Part shown: piece by piece, positions 15,647-23,908 of the stretch
How positions within the stretch are numbered: position 1 is the stretch's first letter
How the letters are laid out: each line of letters begins with the position of its first letter
From: an uncultured Akkermansia sp.
Lineage (GTDB): Bacteria; Verrucomicrobiota; Verrucomicrobiia; Verrucomicrobiales; Akkermansiaceae
Reading direction: 5' to 3'
Length of the DNA stretch: 43,447 bases
NCBI GenBank assembly: GCA_904501975.1
Contig: CAJGCZ010000014.1
Span: forward strand, 1-43,447
Notes under the pieces: model-generated
What the model was told of the DNA's origin: nothing
Database searches by the model: none
The model's input: only the letters and a program-made list of their open reading frames with translations
Position numbers and translations under genes: made by a program

Positions 15647-17176
15647 ATGTCAGAAAGTGAAAGACAGCCTGAAAACGGCTGGCAAACATTGGTTTCGAGC
15701 GATGCGATATACGTGGACGCTTGTACGTGGATGGCCCCGGAAATCGGTGAATTCCTGCAAAAAGCAAAGCCTGTACTCGCAGAAGCCGGTAAAAAATTAA
15801 TTGTCATTCCCTGTGTGCGAAAGGAGTTGGATAACTGCGCATTCTTAAAGCTTGCCGCTAAAACCGCTCTTTCGTATATTGAGCAGAATACGGATGTAAT
15901 TGATAGTCGAGACGGAGAGGAATCTGCAGGTACGGCAGATAAGCAGTTTTTGCGCCTTTTCCACTTCAATCAGTATCAGCACAGTCAACTCTTAATCACG
16001 CACGATCAGCAATTAGCGGCCGATATTGAAAATATTTGCTCATCCGAGGGTCCTCATCCGGTGTCGGTGTTAACCCTTTGGGCGGATGGTGAGCTTATTT
16101 CCTTTGCAGAAATGGCTCGTCGCAAGGCTGCTCAGGCTCGTGCTCGTTTGGCTGAGATGGTGGGAAACAGTCCGGTATACATGGATCGCTCTGCCTTGGT
16201 AAATCCCAATGCTGAGCTCTTCTTGCAGAATGTTACCGAGCCTATGCAGCAGCAGGGCAAGTGGGTGCAAGTCGTGCGTGCCTCTCTGCTTCTTCCGGAA
16301 GATGAACCGCTCATCGCACCTATTCTTGAGAATAATTCGGAGCTGCTTCACATTGTTGAAACAAATCCCCACATGCCCGAGGTTGATGCGTTGTTGGGTG
16401 AGCTTTACCTGAGCGATGCTAATACAGATGCCGACCGAATCATCTTGGTGACGGACGACGTAGCACGCGCTAATGAGCTGAGAAGTCGCCGCCCGAAGTG
16501 CGACCGATTCCCCTTTGTTGATTTTATGACCATCAACAAATATGGCTTCCTCAGCTTCTTGAAGCTTAGCGATCCGTCGGCTCCTGTAGCTCCGTATGCA
16601 GCAGGGCGTCCGGTGCGCCCTCGTTCTGCGAATAGTTATGCTTATGGCTCAGACTGGGCAGGGCAGGACAAAAAGCCTTCATCCTTTGTGCCGCAGCTTA
16701 TCGGTGCCATCAAAAATGACGACATTGAAGGCATGTGCGAGTACATTGACAAAGGTGCCAGCCTGCGCAATGGAATTATCACCTCCTTGTGCCAAGGTAA
16801 AAATAACTGTCTGAAGGTGCTTATTGAGCGCGCGGATTCTATAGATGTATCCTGCTTCCAGTGGTGGGTAGTGAACTTCTATAATTTTGCCGACTCCTTC
16901 TATTTGGATGAAGATGAAGAGCATTATGCTCTGCTGAATTCCTTGATGGATAAATGCGGTAGCATGGAATATTGCAAAGATGCCATGGTGCAGCTGGCCC
17001 GCATTGTTAGCCGCCCCGAGGCAGCCCACGCTCGTTTGTGGAGCATCATTCGCAAGGCTATCGGTAAGGAAGCTCCGGCGAATGTGTATTCTCAGGATAC
17101 CGGCGAAACATTGGCAGAGATAGCGGCTCGCCAAGGCAATAAGGAAATGGTGGAATTCCTTTCCGTTTATTGCTGA
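15647..17176 (+). CDS. Tandem PIN-domain protein with C-terminal ankyrin-like region
   Basis: 509 residues, no signal peptide. Residues about 20-145 form a PIN nuclease domain with the full acidic set D24 (YVDAC), E60 (RKEL), D98 (TADKQ) and D120 (ITHDQQL). A second PIN-like domain (about 175-305) has D180 (VYMDRSAL) and a late acidic block DADRIILVTDD (261-271) but no clear second-position Glu, so it may be degenerate. The last 160 residues contain ankyrin-like helix pairs (IGAIKNDDIEGMCEYIDKGA). PIN domains cut RNA. This layout suggests a metal-dependent ribonuclease with protein-binding repeats. No antitoxin-like partner gene adjoins it. Its own terminator follows. Confidence 0.75.
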   Translation: MSESERQPENGWQTLVSSDAIYVDACTWMAPEIGEFLQKAKPVLAEAGKKLIVIPCVRKELDNCAFLKLAAKTALSYIEQNTDVIDSRDGEESAGTADKQFLRLFHFNQYQHSQLLITHDQQLAADIENICSSEGPHPVSVLTLWADGELISFAEMARRKAAQARARLAEMVGNSPVYMDRSALVNPNAELFLQNVTEPMQQQGKWVQVVRASLLLPEDEPLIAPILENNSELLHIVETNPHMPEVDALLGELYLSDANTDADRIILVTDDVARANELRSRRPKCDRFPFVDFMTINKYGFLSFLKLSDPSAPVAPYAAGRPVRPRSANSYAYGSDWAGQDKKPSSFVPQLIGAIKNDDIEGMCEYIDKGASLRNGIITSLCQGKNNCLKVLIERADSIDVSCFQWWVVNFYNFADSFYLDEDEEHYALLNSLMDKCGSMEYCKDAMVQLARIVSRPEAAHARLWSIIRKAIGKEAPANVYSQDTGETLAEIAARQGNKEMVEFLSVYC

Positions 17177-17197
17177 TAACCCAAATCTACAACAATT

Positions 17198-17231
17198 CCC
17201 CGTAGCTTCCCATAAGTTGCGGGGTGTTTTT
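17198..17231 (+). terminator. Terminator of the PIN/ankyrin gene
   Basis: CCCCGTAGCTT pairs with AAGTTGCGGGG (two wobble pairs) around CCCAT, then TGTTTTTTT. Confidence 0.85.
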
Positions 17232-17248
17232 TTGGGGGCAAATAAAAA

Positions 17249-17274
17249 CGCCCGTGAAGCTATCTTCACGGGCG
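17249..17274 (-). terminator. Terminator of tRNA-Gln
   Basis: CGCCCGTGAAG/CTTCACGGGCG with a 4-nt loop. On the minus strand it is followed by TTTTTATTT, 15 bp past the tRNA 3' end. Confidence 0.85.
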
Positions 17275-17288
17275 CCTTCGTTGCTTAG

Positions 17289-17359
17289 TAGTCTCGCCAG
17301 GATTCGAACCTAGACAGACAGAATCAAAATCTGTAGTGCTACCATTACACCACGAGACC
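17289..17359 (-). tRNA. tRNA-Gln (anticodon TTG)
   Basis: Read on the minus strand it folds as a tRNA: acceptor GGTCTCG/CGAGACT (last pair G-U), D arm GTGT/GCAC, anticodon stem ACAGA/TCTGT with loop TTTTGAT giving TTG, T arm with GGTTCGAATCC. Discriminator A. CCA is not encoded. It has its own promoter and terminator. Confidence 0.93.
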
Positions 17360-17406
17360 ACTTATCGTGATTCGGCTGGTGTGCCGAAAACATGCGATGC
17401 GCGCCG

Positions 17407-17435
17407 ATATTAGCGTTATTCTGCTCCATTGTCAA
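17407..17435 (-). promoter_or_regulatory. Promoter of tRNA-Gln
   Basis: TTGACA (17435-17430), 17-bp spacer, TAATAT (17412-17407) on the minus strand. Confidence 0.8.
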
Positions 17436-17527
17436 GTATGAATTCTGAAAATTGCAAGAAAAAGACGCCGAAATATGTTTAGAAAGCAAAATAGTTAATA
17501 ATATTTGTCATATTTATAAGAAAAAAC

Positions 17528-17555
17528 TTGCTATCTAATTCCAGAGGGGTATAAT
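17528..17555 (+). promoter_or_regulatory. Promoter of the His/Asn/Pro-rich lipoprotein gene
   Basis: TTGCTA (17528-17533), 16 bp, TATAAT (17550-17555). The leader is about 70 nt and ends with the Shine-Dalgarno-like GAAAGGAAC, one of the few in the window. Confidence 0.7.
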
Positions 17556-17631
17556 GACACCAATCCAAAGGTGCGTCATACGCAACAGCCTGAGGAATGT
17601 TATTCTGTAATCAAGAAGAAAGGAACAAAAA

Positions 17632-18561
17632 ATGAAAATTCCCACGATAGCAATTGCCATGTTCAGCGGGGCAGCTGTTCTGCTGAGTTCTTGCGTAGTA
17701 GATCCCGGCACGTACTACGGCGCATCCGTAAGCTATTCTACGCCGGGATTCAGCACAAGCGTAGCATGGACGAACGCCAGCTATGACGCTAATGGTTATC
17801 CGATTTACGGTTATTCTTATGGTCGACCCGTGTATGGTTATACGGCTGCCGGTGTTGCTGTTTTCACCATTGCTGCCTTAACGGCTCTGTGTTATGTGCC
17901 TGATTGGGCTCCCGCCCCGTGGTATCATGGTCCCTTGCATTACCCGCCGCACATTCATCGCGTACCGGCTCCGCCCAAGTATGCTCATGGCCATGCGCCC
18001 CATCATCGTCCGGCCGGTGGTATGCATGCCCCGATTCACAAGAATCCCTCTTCCATTCTTGGCAAGCCTAATCACACGGTCCACCATAAGCCGCATGTGA
18101 ATCATAAGCCGAATCACCACGATAAGCCTCACGTTAGCAACCATAAACCGAATATGGGGGCAAATCACAGACCGAACGTCGGCGCAAACCATAAGCCGAA
18201 CGTAGGCGTGAATCATCGTCCCAACGTAGGTGCCAACCAGCGCCCGAATGCCGGCGCAAACCATAAGCCGGTTCAGGCCCGACCGAACAACGCGGTTAAC
18301 AGTCGCCCGGTTCAGAATCGTGTGAACAACGCCACGCGCCCTAAGGTGAACACCACGCAGGCCCGCCCCCAGCACACGCAGAATGCACGCCCGGCTGTAT
18401 CGCAGAGCGCCGGAAGAGTTCGCCAGCAGGTGAGTCGCCCGGCCGCCACGGCTGCCAGACCCGCTGCTGCGGCCAGAGCGTCCAGACCCGTTCAGAATCG
18501 CGCATCCGGTGCAGCTCGCAGTGGTGGTCGTGCTGCGGGCCGAGGAGGTGCCCGCCATTAA
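17632..18561 (+). CDS. His/Asn/Pro-rich repeat lipoprotein
   Basis: 309 residues. A signal peptide ends in the lipobox LLSSC (Cys21), so the mature protein is lipid-anchored. A Tyr/Gly/Ser-rich part and a hydrophobic stretch (AAGVAVFTIAALTALCYV, about 73-90) are followed by a His-rich segment (HHRP, HHKPH). About 5.5 copies of the octapeptide NH(K/R)PNVGA lie at 18139-18270, and an Arg/Ala/Gln-rich tail ends the protein. The many His could bind metal, but that is a guess from composition. No family recognised. This gene has a good Shine-Dalgarno sequence, unlike its neighbours. Confidence 0.8.
   Translation: MKIPTIAIAMFSGAAVLLSSCVVDPGTYYGASVSYSTPGFSTSVAWTNASYDANGYPIYGYSYGRPVYGYTAAGVAVFTIAALTALCYVPDWAPAPWYHGPLHYPPHIHRVPAPPKYAHGHAPHHRPAGGMHAPIHKNPSSILGKPNHTVHHKPHVNHKPNHHDKPHVSNHKPNMGANHRPNVGANHKPNVGVNHRPNVGANQRPNAGANHKPVQARPNNAVNSRPVQNRVNNATRPKVNTTQARPQHTQNARPAVSQSAGRVRQQVSRPAATAARPAAAARASRPVQNRASGAARSGGRAAGRGGARH
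18139..18270 (+). repeat. 24-bp minisatellite inside the lipoprotein gene
   Basis: 132 bp = 5.5 units of 24 bp encoding NH(K/R)PNxGA. Units differ mainly at the Lys/Arg, Val/Met/Ala and Ala/Val positions. In-frame unit number changes would alter only protein length. Confidence 0.8.
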
Positions 18562-18588
18562 CAAACATCTCATTTAGCCATATAAAAC

Positions 18589-18627
18589 AACATGACAGGA
18601 GTTGCCGGGGGCAGCTCCTGTCATGTT
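18589..18627 (+). terminator. Perfect 13-bp hairpin after the lipoprotein gene
   Basis: AACATGACAGGAG/CTCCTGTCATGTT. No clear T-run on the plus strand (AGAAAAAG), so it may block transcription poorly or stabilise the 3' end. Confidence 0.6.
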
Positions 18628-18685
18628 AGAAAAAGTAAGCATTAATGCTTGCAAATGACACAGAAATTTGATACCTTGTGTGCGT

Positions 18686-19558
18686 ATGAAGAAATCTTTA
18701 GCAGCTTTTGGAGTAGGCGTCTCCGTTCTGGTGGCTTTGAGTGCATGCCAAAGCACGGAGATGTATTCCACCGATAGTGAATACACTGTAGCCAGTGGCG
18801 AAATTCCGCCGTGGTTGCTTGATGGTGAGGATTCTGAGCAGATTTTGGCAGGTCCCACAACGCAGAATCGTAATGATATGATTTTCCCGGACGAGTCCGA
18901 GGCTATGGCCGATTTGGATTCTCACAGCACTTCCTCCCAGGTGCAGCCCGACAATATTGCTCAGCATACACCGCCCCCCACGGATGAGGTGCCCTTTAAC
19001 GAGGCTCCCCAGTTCAACACGCCTCCGCATGTAGACCCGCTGGCCGGTAACTCTACAGCTGTAGCGGTTAACACTCCCACGACGCCCCCCACCGTCACCA
19101 AGCCGAAGCCGGCTCAGACCACAAAGCCGAACAAGCCTAATAAGCCGAATAAGGCCAACAAGCCCGCTCAGAAGTTCACGGAGCCCACGCTTATCACTTA
19201 CACCGTGCGCAAGGGAGACAACCTGCACGATATTGCTAAGCGCAGTCGCACCACCATTGCCCAGATTAAGAAGGACTCCAAGCTGACTAAGGATACCATT
19301 TATCCGGGGCAGGTGATTAAGGTGCGCTACATTCCCAAGGATTACAAGCCCGGCAAGAATGGCGCTGCCGCCGGCAAGGAGCGCGTGCACGTCGTAGCTA
19401 AGGGCGAGACCATCTCCGGTATCGCTAAAAAGTATGGTGTGCCTTACACGCAGGTTCTCAAGGCTAATAATATGACTCTTTCCGAGGCTGCTAAGATTCG
19501 CCCCGGCAAGCGCCTGACGATTCCTGCCGCCAAGAACACTAAGAACAAGAAGCGCTAA
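18686..19558 (+). CDS. LysM-domain lipoprotein (two LysM)
   Basis: 290 residues from MKKSLAAFG, with lipobox LSAC (Cys about 20). A long Thr/Pro/Asn/Lys-rich linker includes NKPNKPNKPNKANK. LysM 1 begins at YTVRKGDNLHDIAKRS and LysM 2 at HVVAKGETISGIAKKYG. LysM binds peptidoglycan, so the protein spans from outer-membrane lipid anchor to murein. No catalytic domain is seen. Possible leaderless start: TTGCAA, 17 bp, TACCTT, 8 nt, ATG. First of three consecutive cell-wall lipoprotein genes (gaps 44 and 3 bp). Confidence 0.88.
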   Translation: MKKSLAAFGVGVSVLVALSACQSTEMYSTDSEYTVASGEIPPWLLDGEDSEQILAGPTTQNRNDMIFPDESEAMADLDSHSTSSQVQPDNIAQHTPPPTDEVPFNEAPQFNTPPHVDPLAGNSTAVAVNTPTTPPTVTKPKPAQTTKPNKPNKPNKANKPAQKFTEPTLITYTVRKGDNLHDIAKRSRTTIAQIKKDSKLTKDTIYPGQVIKVRYIPKDYKPGKNGAAAGKERVHVVAKGETISGIAKKYGVPYTQVLKANNMTLSEAAKIRPGKRLTIPAAKNTKNKKR

Positions 19559-19602
19559 AATTCTGCGGTGCCATTAACGGTATATCAATCAGAGTATAAG
19601 CC

Positions 19603-20253
19603 ATGATTGAAAAGCCCCGTCAACTTTTTATTCTCGGATGCTCAGCATGCCTGTTAACGGCATGCTCGGCATCGGGGCCTTATGTTGATGTAGCATGGAT
19701 TGGCGATTCACTTGCTGCTCCTCAGAATGAAACCGTTATTATTGAAAGCGGCCAACACTTGCCTCAGTTGGCAAACGCCACCCATGCGCCGGTTAACAAG
19801 CCGGTAGGCACGTGGAATAATATGGTTGCGCAAGTGCAAAAACAGCCAACCGCTCATACTCCGCAGCAACCTGCGCAACCTGTGGCACCCACGGCGGCAC
19901 GCACATACGTAGTGCAATCCGGTGATACAATCAACCGTATTGCCGCCCGCCAAGGTGTGAGCCCGGCTGCACTTATTGCCGCAAACGGCCTATCTGCTAA
20001 CCCCAATGCGCTGCGCGTAGGTCAAGTGTTGCGTATTCCGGCCGCAGCGGCAAGAGTTGCCCCTCAGGCTTCCGCAACTCAGGTGGCTTCCACCTCTTAT
20101 CAAACCTATACAGTCAAGGGCGGAGATACCCTCTCTGCCATTGCTGCCCGCCACGGTGTTTCCGTTGCCGCTATTTGTGCCGCTAACGGTTTTACCATCC
20201 AGCAGGCCAATCAACTTCGTGTTGGCCAGACAATCAAATTACCCAGAAACTGA
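19603..20253 (+). CDS. LysM-domain lipoprotein (two LysM)
   Basis: 216 residues. Signal peptide with lipobox LLTAC (Cys21). A linker with Gln/Pro/Ala precedes two LysM domains, at about 105-150 (YVVQSGDTINRIAARQG) and 170-215 (YTVKGGDTLSAIAARHG). Like its neighbour it should tether or organise peptidoglycan without cutting it. It is separated by only 3 bp from the L,D-transpeptidase gene, strongly suggesting an operon and a joint role in wall crosslinking or anchoring. Confidence 0.9.
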   Translation: MIEKPRQLFILGCSACLLTACSASGPYVDVAWIGDSLAAPQNETVIIESGQHLPQLANATHAPVNKPVGTWNNMVAQVQKQPTAHTPQQPAQPVAPTAARTYVVQSGDTINRIAARQGVSPAALIAANGLSANPNALRVGQVLRIPAAAARVAPQASATQVASTSYQTYTVKGGDTLSAIAARHGVSVAAICAANGFTIQQANQLRVGQTIKLPRN

Positions 20254-20256
20254 TAG

Positions 20257-21075
20257 ATGAACAAGAAACTTATCAGCTCCGTTTCCCTCAGCGCCCTCTT
20301 GCTGGCTTCCTGCTCACAGGACGACTACTTGGGTGGCGTAACTGTGCGCACTGCACAAGACATGATGCAAACGCCCTCCCTGTATGCAGAAACAGGCGGC
20401 GTTAATCCCCTTTTGATACAAGGTAAGGACCAACCCGGCTATATCAATCCCTATCCCACGGGCACCTACGAGCATTTCGTTGCTCAGCCGGAGTATCCCA
20501 ACACAATCAAAAACTTCAGCAATAAGGCGTTGCTTTCTCAGGCCACTCCCTACAATGCCAAGATTATTGTATGCTTGCCCCAGCAGCGCGCACGTATGTA
20601 TGTAGATGGCTCTGTGGCATACGATTGGCCCATTTCCACCGGTACCGATGGCCACGAAACACCCACAGGCACCTTCCGTATTATCGAAAAGGATAAAGAC
20701 CACAAATCCAACCGTTACGGTAAGTTTGTGAAGGATGGTAAAACCATCGACTCCAACGCAGATACTGCTAAAGGTATTCCTGACGGCGCCACCTTTACTC
20801 CCGCCGGTATGCCTAACTGGAATCGTTTGACGTGGGATGGTGTCGGTATCCATGCCGGCAAGGTGATTCCCGGGCGTCGTCTTTCCCACGGTTGCATTCG
20901 CACGCCTTTTGATGTAGCTGCCGATTTGTACAAGTACACCGACCTCGGTATGCCGGTATACATCAGCGCCGGTGTAGAGGATTACAACCGCGGCGGAGCT
21001 GTGCGTAAGGATGACGTGAAGTATCGTCCCGGTGGCGACTATAAGGATATGCCTGCCGTTCCTGTTACTCAGTAA
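20257..21075 (+). CDS. L,D-transpeptidase (YkuD family) lipoprotein
   Basis: 272 residues, lipobox LLASC (Cys19). The YkuD domain starts near residue 100 (AKIIVCLPQQRARMYVDG) and carries STGTDGHETPTGTF, H199 in GVGIHAG and the catalytic block SHGCIR with Cys213. The enzyme forms 3-3 crosslinks or attaches proteins to murein in the periplasm. The two LysM lipoproteins directly upstream could supply murein binding that this enzyme lacks. A long hairpin terminator follows the stop. Confidence 0.92.
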   Translation: MNKKLISSVSLSALLLASCSQDDYLGGVTVRTAQDMMQTPSLYAETGGVNPLLIQGKDQPGYINPYPTGTYEHFVAQPEYPNTIKNFSNKALLSQATPYNAKIIVCLPQQRARMYVDGSVAYDWPISTGTDGHETPTGTFRIIEKDKDHKSNRYGKFVKDGKTIDSNADTAKGIPDGATFTPAGMPNWNRLTWDGVGIHAGKVIPGRRLSHGCIRTPFDVAADLYKYTDLGMPVYISAGVEDYNRGGAVRKDDVKYRPGGDYKDMPAVPVTQ

Positions 21076-21095
21076 TCTTTTTTTACATCTATCAT

Positions 21096-21139
21096 CGGGC
21101 AGGGCGCATTCGGAATCTTCGGTTAAGCGTTCCTGCCCG
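21096..21139 (+). terminator. Terminator of the LysM/transpeptidase operon
   Basis: CGGGCAGG/CCTGCCCG outer stem with further internal pairing, then TTTTCTTTATT. It overlaps the region just before the next small gene. Confidence 0.8.
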
Positions 21140-21153
21140 TTTTCTTTATTCTT

Positions 21154-21585
21154 ATGCTCGCCCGCACCATTCGTTCTGCTAATTTTGCTTTTTACTGGGG
21201 TTGCATTGCCTTGGTATTATTTGCCTGCATCTATGTGCCGTTTACACGCACCTTAAGTCCCTTGTTGCTTACGTGCTTGGTGGCGGCCGGAGTTGCTTGT
21301 TGTTTATGGGGGGTATACTATGCAGCCTTGTGCTATAAAATTGATGCAGAGGGAATCACGCGTTGTTCTCTCTTTGGTAAAAAACACCTCCTTTGGCGTG
21401 CTGTCACTGAGAGCGATTGGCAAGAGACGGATGCCAACAGTATTGCCTCTTGCCGCTTAACTCTGGTGACTCCGCAGCAAACGATGGTATTGAGCAGCGA
21501 TTTGCTGCCCCTTGATGCCGTACAGGAATTGGCTGCGGACTTGCGCTCCGCCGGGCTTCTACCTGCTGTAGAAAAAAATCAATGA
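21154..21585 (+). CDS. Small membrane protein with PH-like (bPH) domain
   Basis: 143 residues. Two membrane spans occupy about 10-30 and 34-60. A soluble part follows with YKIDAEGITRCSLFGKKHLL and a strand-rich stretch, the pattern of bacterial PH-like (bPH2) domains that often adjoin two spans. Its role is unknown. It starts 15 bp after the terminator of the transpeptidase operon and lacks an obvious promoter, so it may depend on read-through. Confidence 0.65.
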   Translation: MLARTIRSANFAFYWGCIALVLFACIYVPFTRTLSPLLLTCLVAAGVACCLWGVYYAALCYKIDAEGITRCSLFGKKHLLWRAVTESDWQETDANSIASCRLTLVTPQQTMVLSSDLLPLDAVQELAADLRSAGLLPAVEKNQ

Positions 21586-21654
21586 TAAGTTATTATTTTT
21601 GAGGGTGTTAGTAATTTTCTCAAAAAAAAGACTTTTCAAATCAAAACTTTTTGG

Positions 21655-21660
21655 TATAAT
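21655..21660 (+). promoter_or_regulatory. -10 box of gdhA
   Basis: TATAAT. The best upstream element is TTTTCA (21633-21638, 16-bp spacer), a weak -35. The leader would be about 60 nt, without a well-placed Shine-Dalgarno sequence. Confidence 0.5.
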
Positions 21661-21726
21661 CCGCGCGCTGACCCGCTGCAGGCAGACCTAGCTTTGCTTG
21701 CGGAGGAACCCAGTCGCACAACAAAT

Positions 21727-23085
21727 ATGACTGATTATACTACACGAGTGCTGGAGCAGGTTCGCGCCAAAAACGCCGCTGAGCCTGAGTTCCTGCAGGC
21801 TGTGCAAGAGGTGATTTCTACCATCGCCCCTGTGCTTTCCGCCAACAAGAAGTACGAAGATAATTGCATTCTGGAGCGCATTACGGAGCCTGAACGTACT
21901 ATCATTTTCCGTGTGCCCTGGACAGACGATCAAGGCAAGATTCACGTTAACCGTGGTTATCGTGTTCAGTTTAACAGCGCCATCGGGCCGTATAAGGGTG
22001 GCATCCGTTTCCATCCTTCCGTAAACTTGGGTATCCTGAAGTTCCTCGGCTTTGAGCAGGTATTTAAAAACTCTCTGACCACGCTCGCCATGGGCGGTGG
22101 TAAGGGTGGTGCAGACTTTGACCCCAAAGGCAAGAGCCGTGCAGAGGTGATGCGCTTTTGCCAGAGCTTTATGACCGAATTGCAGCGCCACATCGGTGCA
22201 GATTGCGACGTTCCCGCCGGTGATATCGGTGTAGGCGGCCGCGAAATCGGTTTCATGTACGGTCAGTACAAGCGCCTGCGTAACGAGTTTACCGGCGTGC
22301 TCACCGGTAAGGCTCTCAACTGGGGTGGTTCTCTTATTCGTCCCGAAGCTACCGGCTATGGCTGTGTATACTTTGCCCAGAACATGCTCGCCACCAAGGG
22401 CGACGACCTGCAGGGCAAGGTATGTGTGGTATCCGGTTCCGGCAACGTGGCTCAGTACTTGGTGCAGAAGCTTCTGCAGCTTGGCGCCAAGGTTGTTACC
22501 ATGTCCGACTCCAACGGCTACGTATTCGACCCCGAGGGTATCAACGAAGAGAAGTTGGCTTGGATTATGGAGCTCAAGAACGAGCGCCGCGGCCGTATCA
22601 AGGAATATGCTGAAGCCTTCAAGGGTGTTCAGTATTTCGAGGGTCAGCGCCCCTGGAGCGTTCCCTGCGATTGCGCTTTCCCCTGCGCTACGCAGAACGA
22701 AATCAACGGCGAAGAAGCCGCCACTTTGGTACGCAATGGTTGCATGCTCGTAGCAGAAGGTGCCAACATGCCCACCGATTTGGAAGGTATCAATACCTAC
22801 CTTCAGGCCGGTATTCTCTACGGTCCGGCCAAGGCTGCCAACGCCGGCGGTGTTGCTACCTCCGGTCTGGAAATGGCCCAGAACAGCATGCGCTTGCGTT
22901 GGACCTCCGAGGAGGTGGACGCCAAGCTCCACGGCATCATGCGCGATATTCACGAAAACGCCTACAACCACGCTCGCGAGTTCTCCCCGGATTCCTCCGG
23001 TGACTTCATCAACTACGTGGCCGGTGCTAACATTGCCGGTTTCGTCAAGGTGGCAGACGCCATGATTGACCAGGGCTTGGTTTAA
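21727..23085 (+). CDS. gdhA: Glutamate dehydrogenase (hexameric type)
   Basis: 452 residues from MTDYTTRVLEQV. The frame extends to 21694, but those residues are leader. YKGGIRFHPSVN, the catalytic-lysine region MGGGKGGADFDPKGKS, the dimerisation block GGREIGFMYGQYKRL and the nucleotide-binding SGSGNVAQYLVQKL are intact. It interconverts 2-oxoglutarate plus ammonia and glutamate. The length and the CQSFMTELQRHIG region fit the NADP-linked ammonia-assimilating group. A hairpin terminator follows the stop. Confidence 0.96.
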   Translation: MTDYTTRVLEQVRAKNAAEPEFLQAVQEVISTIAPVLSANKKYEDNCILERITEPERTIIFRVPWTDDQGKIHVNRGYRVQFNSAIGPYKGGIRFHPSVNLGILKFLGFEQVFKNSLTTLAMGGGKGGADFDPKGKSRAEVMRFCQSFMTELQRHIGADCDVPAGDIGVGGREIGFMYGQYKRLRNEFTGVLTGKALNWGGSLIRPEATGYGCVYFAQNMLATKGDDLQGKVCVVSGSGNVAQYLVQKLLQLGAKVVTMSDSNGYVFDPEGINEEKLAWIMELKNERRGRIKEYAEAFKGVQYFEGQRPWSVPCDCAFPCATQNEINGEEAATLVRNGCMLVAEGANMPTDLEGINTYLQAGILYGPAKAANAGGVATSGLEMAQNSMRLRWTSEEVDAKLHGIMRDIHENAYNHAREFSPDSSGDFINYVAGANIAGFVKVADAMIDQGLV

Positions 23086-23111
23086 TATCGCCTATCCCCG
23101 CAATCCTTTTA

Positions 23112-23142
23112 GGCGCATCTTCGGTAGCCCCGGAGGTGCGCC
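23112..23142 (+). terminator. Terminator of gdhA
   Basis: GGCGCATCTTCGG pairs with CCGGAGGTGCGCC (two wobble pairs), then GTTTGATTATTT. Confidence 0.65.
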
Positions 23143-23273
23143 GTTTGATTATTTAAGAGTGGTAAATAATAATGGGAGAGCAAAAGCATCCTTCTCTCGC
23201 TGCTCTATGTGTGCTAAAAGCTGCATTATCAGCCACATCAAGAGTAAAAAGTCAATAAAATACGAAAAAATTG

Positions 23274-23302
23274 TTGGATTCGCCTTGCCTAAAAGGTATA
23301 TG
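23274..23302 (+). promoter_or_regulatory. Promoter of the NlpC/P60-like gene
   Basis: TTGGAT (23274-23279), 17 bp, TATATG (23297-23302). The expected leader is about 43 nt. The stretch 23143-23273 before it shows nothing recognisable. Confidence 0.5.
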
Positions 23303-23351
23303 TGTGGTAAAGTGCGGGCACACCTCTCTCATCACCCAAAACCTCTCACAG

Positions 23352-23885
23352 ATGATTCGATTCCTAACCGCACTGATGCTTGTAGTGTTGCTAGTGGCTG
23401 TCCCAGGGTGTCAGCAGCAGCAACAGTTGCAGCAGGATGCCTCCACTCCCAAATATGTGTATGTGGAAGGCTACACCGCGTACCTGCGCGGGAATAAGGC
23501 AGTGGCGCCCTCCAAGGCTCCCAAGCATATCAAGAGAGTTATTGCCGCCGGTAATCGTATTGTGCATTGTCCCTATCGCCACGGCGGTGGGCACGGGCGC
23601 CATATTGATACGGCGTATGATTGTTCCGGTTCCGTTGGTTTTGTGCTGCGCGAGGCTCGTATGATGGGCCGCTTGCAGTACCGCTCCAGCAGACAATTTT
23701 TAAGCTGGGGCAAGCCCGGCTTCGGCAAATGGCTCACCCTCTACGTCAAGCGCGGCCATGTTTTCTTAGTGGTGGCCGGCCTGCGTTTTGATACATCCGG
23801 TTCCAGGCAAGGTATCGGCCCGCGTTGGTACAAGACCCCGCGTCAATGCTCCGGCTTTTACGTGCGTCACGTGCCCGGTCTCTAA
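23352..23885 (+). CDS. NlpC/P60-like lipoprotein
   Basis: 177 residues from MIRFLTALM. Signal peptide with lipobox VPGC (Cys20), then a Gln run. The papain-like core has YDCSGSVGFVLREA (catalytic Cys91) and KRGHVFLVVAG (His136), matching the Cys and His blocks of NlpC/P60-type peptidases that cut peptide bonds in murein stems. The domain is short and the third polar residue is not obvious, so activity is likely but not certain. Two small genes, an HTH-like gene and xseA, follow with gaps of 23 and 9 bp and are probably in one operon. Confidence 0.72.
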   Translation: MIRFLTALMLVVLLVAVPGCQQQQQLQQDASTPKYVYVEGYTAYLRGNKAVAPSKAPKHIKRVIAAGNRIVHCPYRHGGGHGRHIDTAYDCSGSVGFVLREARMMGRLQYRSSRQFLSWGKPGFGKWLTLYVKRGHVFLVVAGLRFDTSGSRQGIGPRWYKTPRQCSGFYVRHVPGL

Positions 23886-23908
23886 TTTTTAACCCATAAT
23901 CCTTAAAG

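Noticed and set aside
18139..18270. Regularly spaced repeats, considered as a CRISPR array
   Set aside because: The units are contiguous, in frame and protein-coding, with no spacers and no cas genes.
21688..22971. 427-codon minus-strand frame opposite gdhA
   Set aside because: It lies wholly antisense to a clearly conserved glutamate dehydrogenase, and its translation has no recognisable motif. It is a codon-bias shadow.
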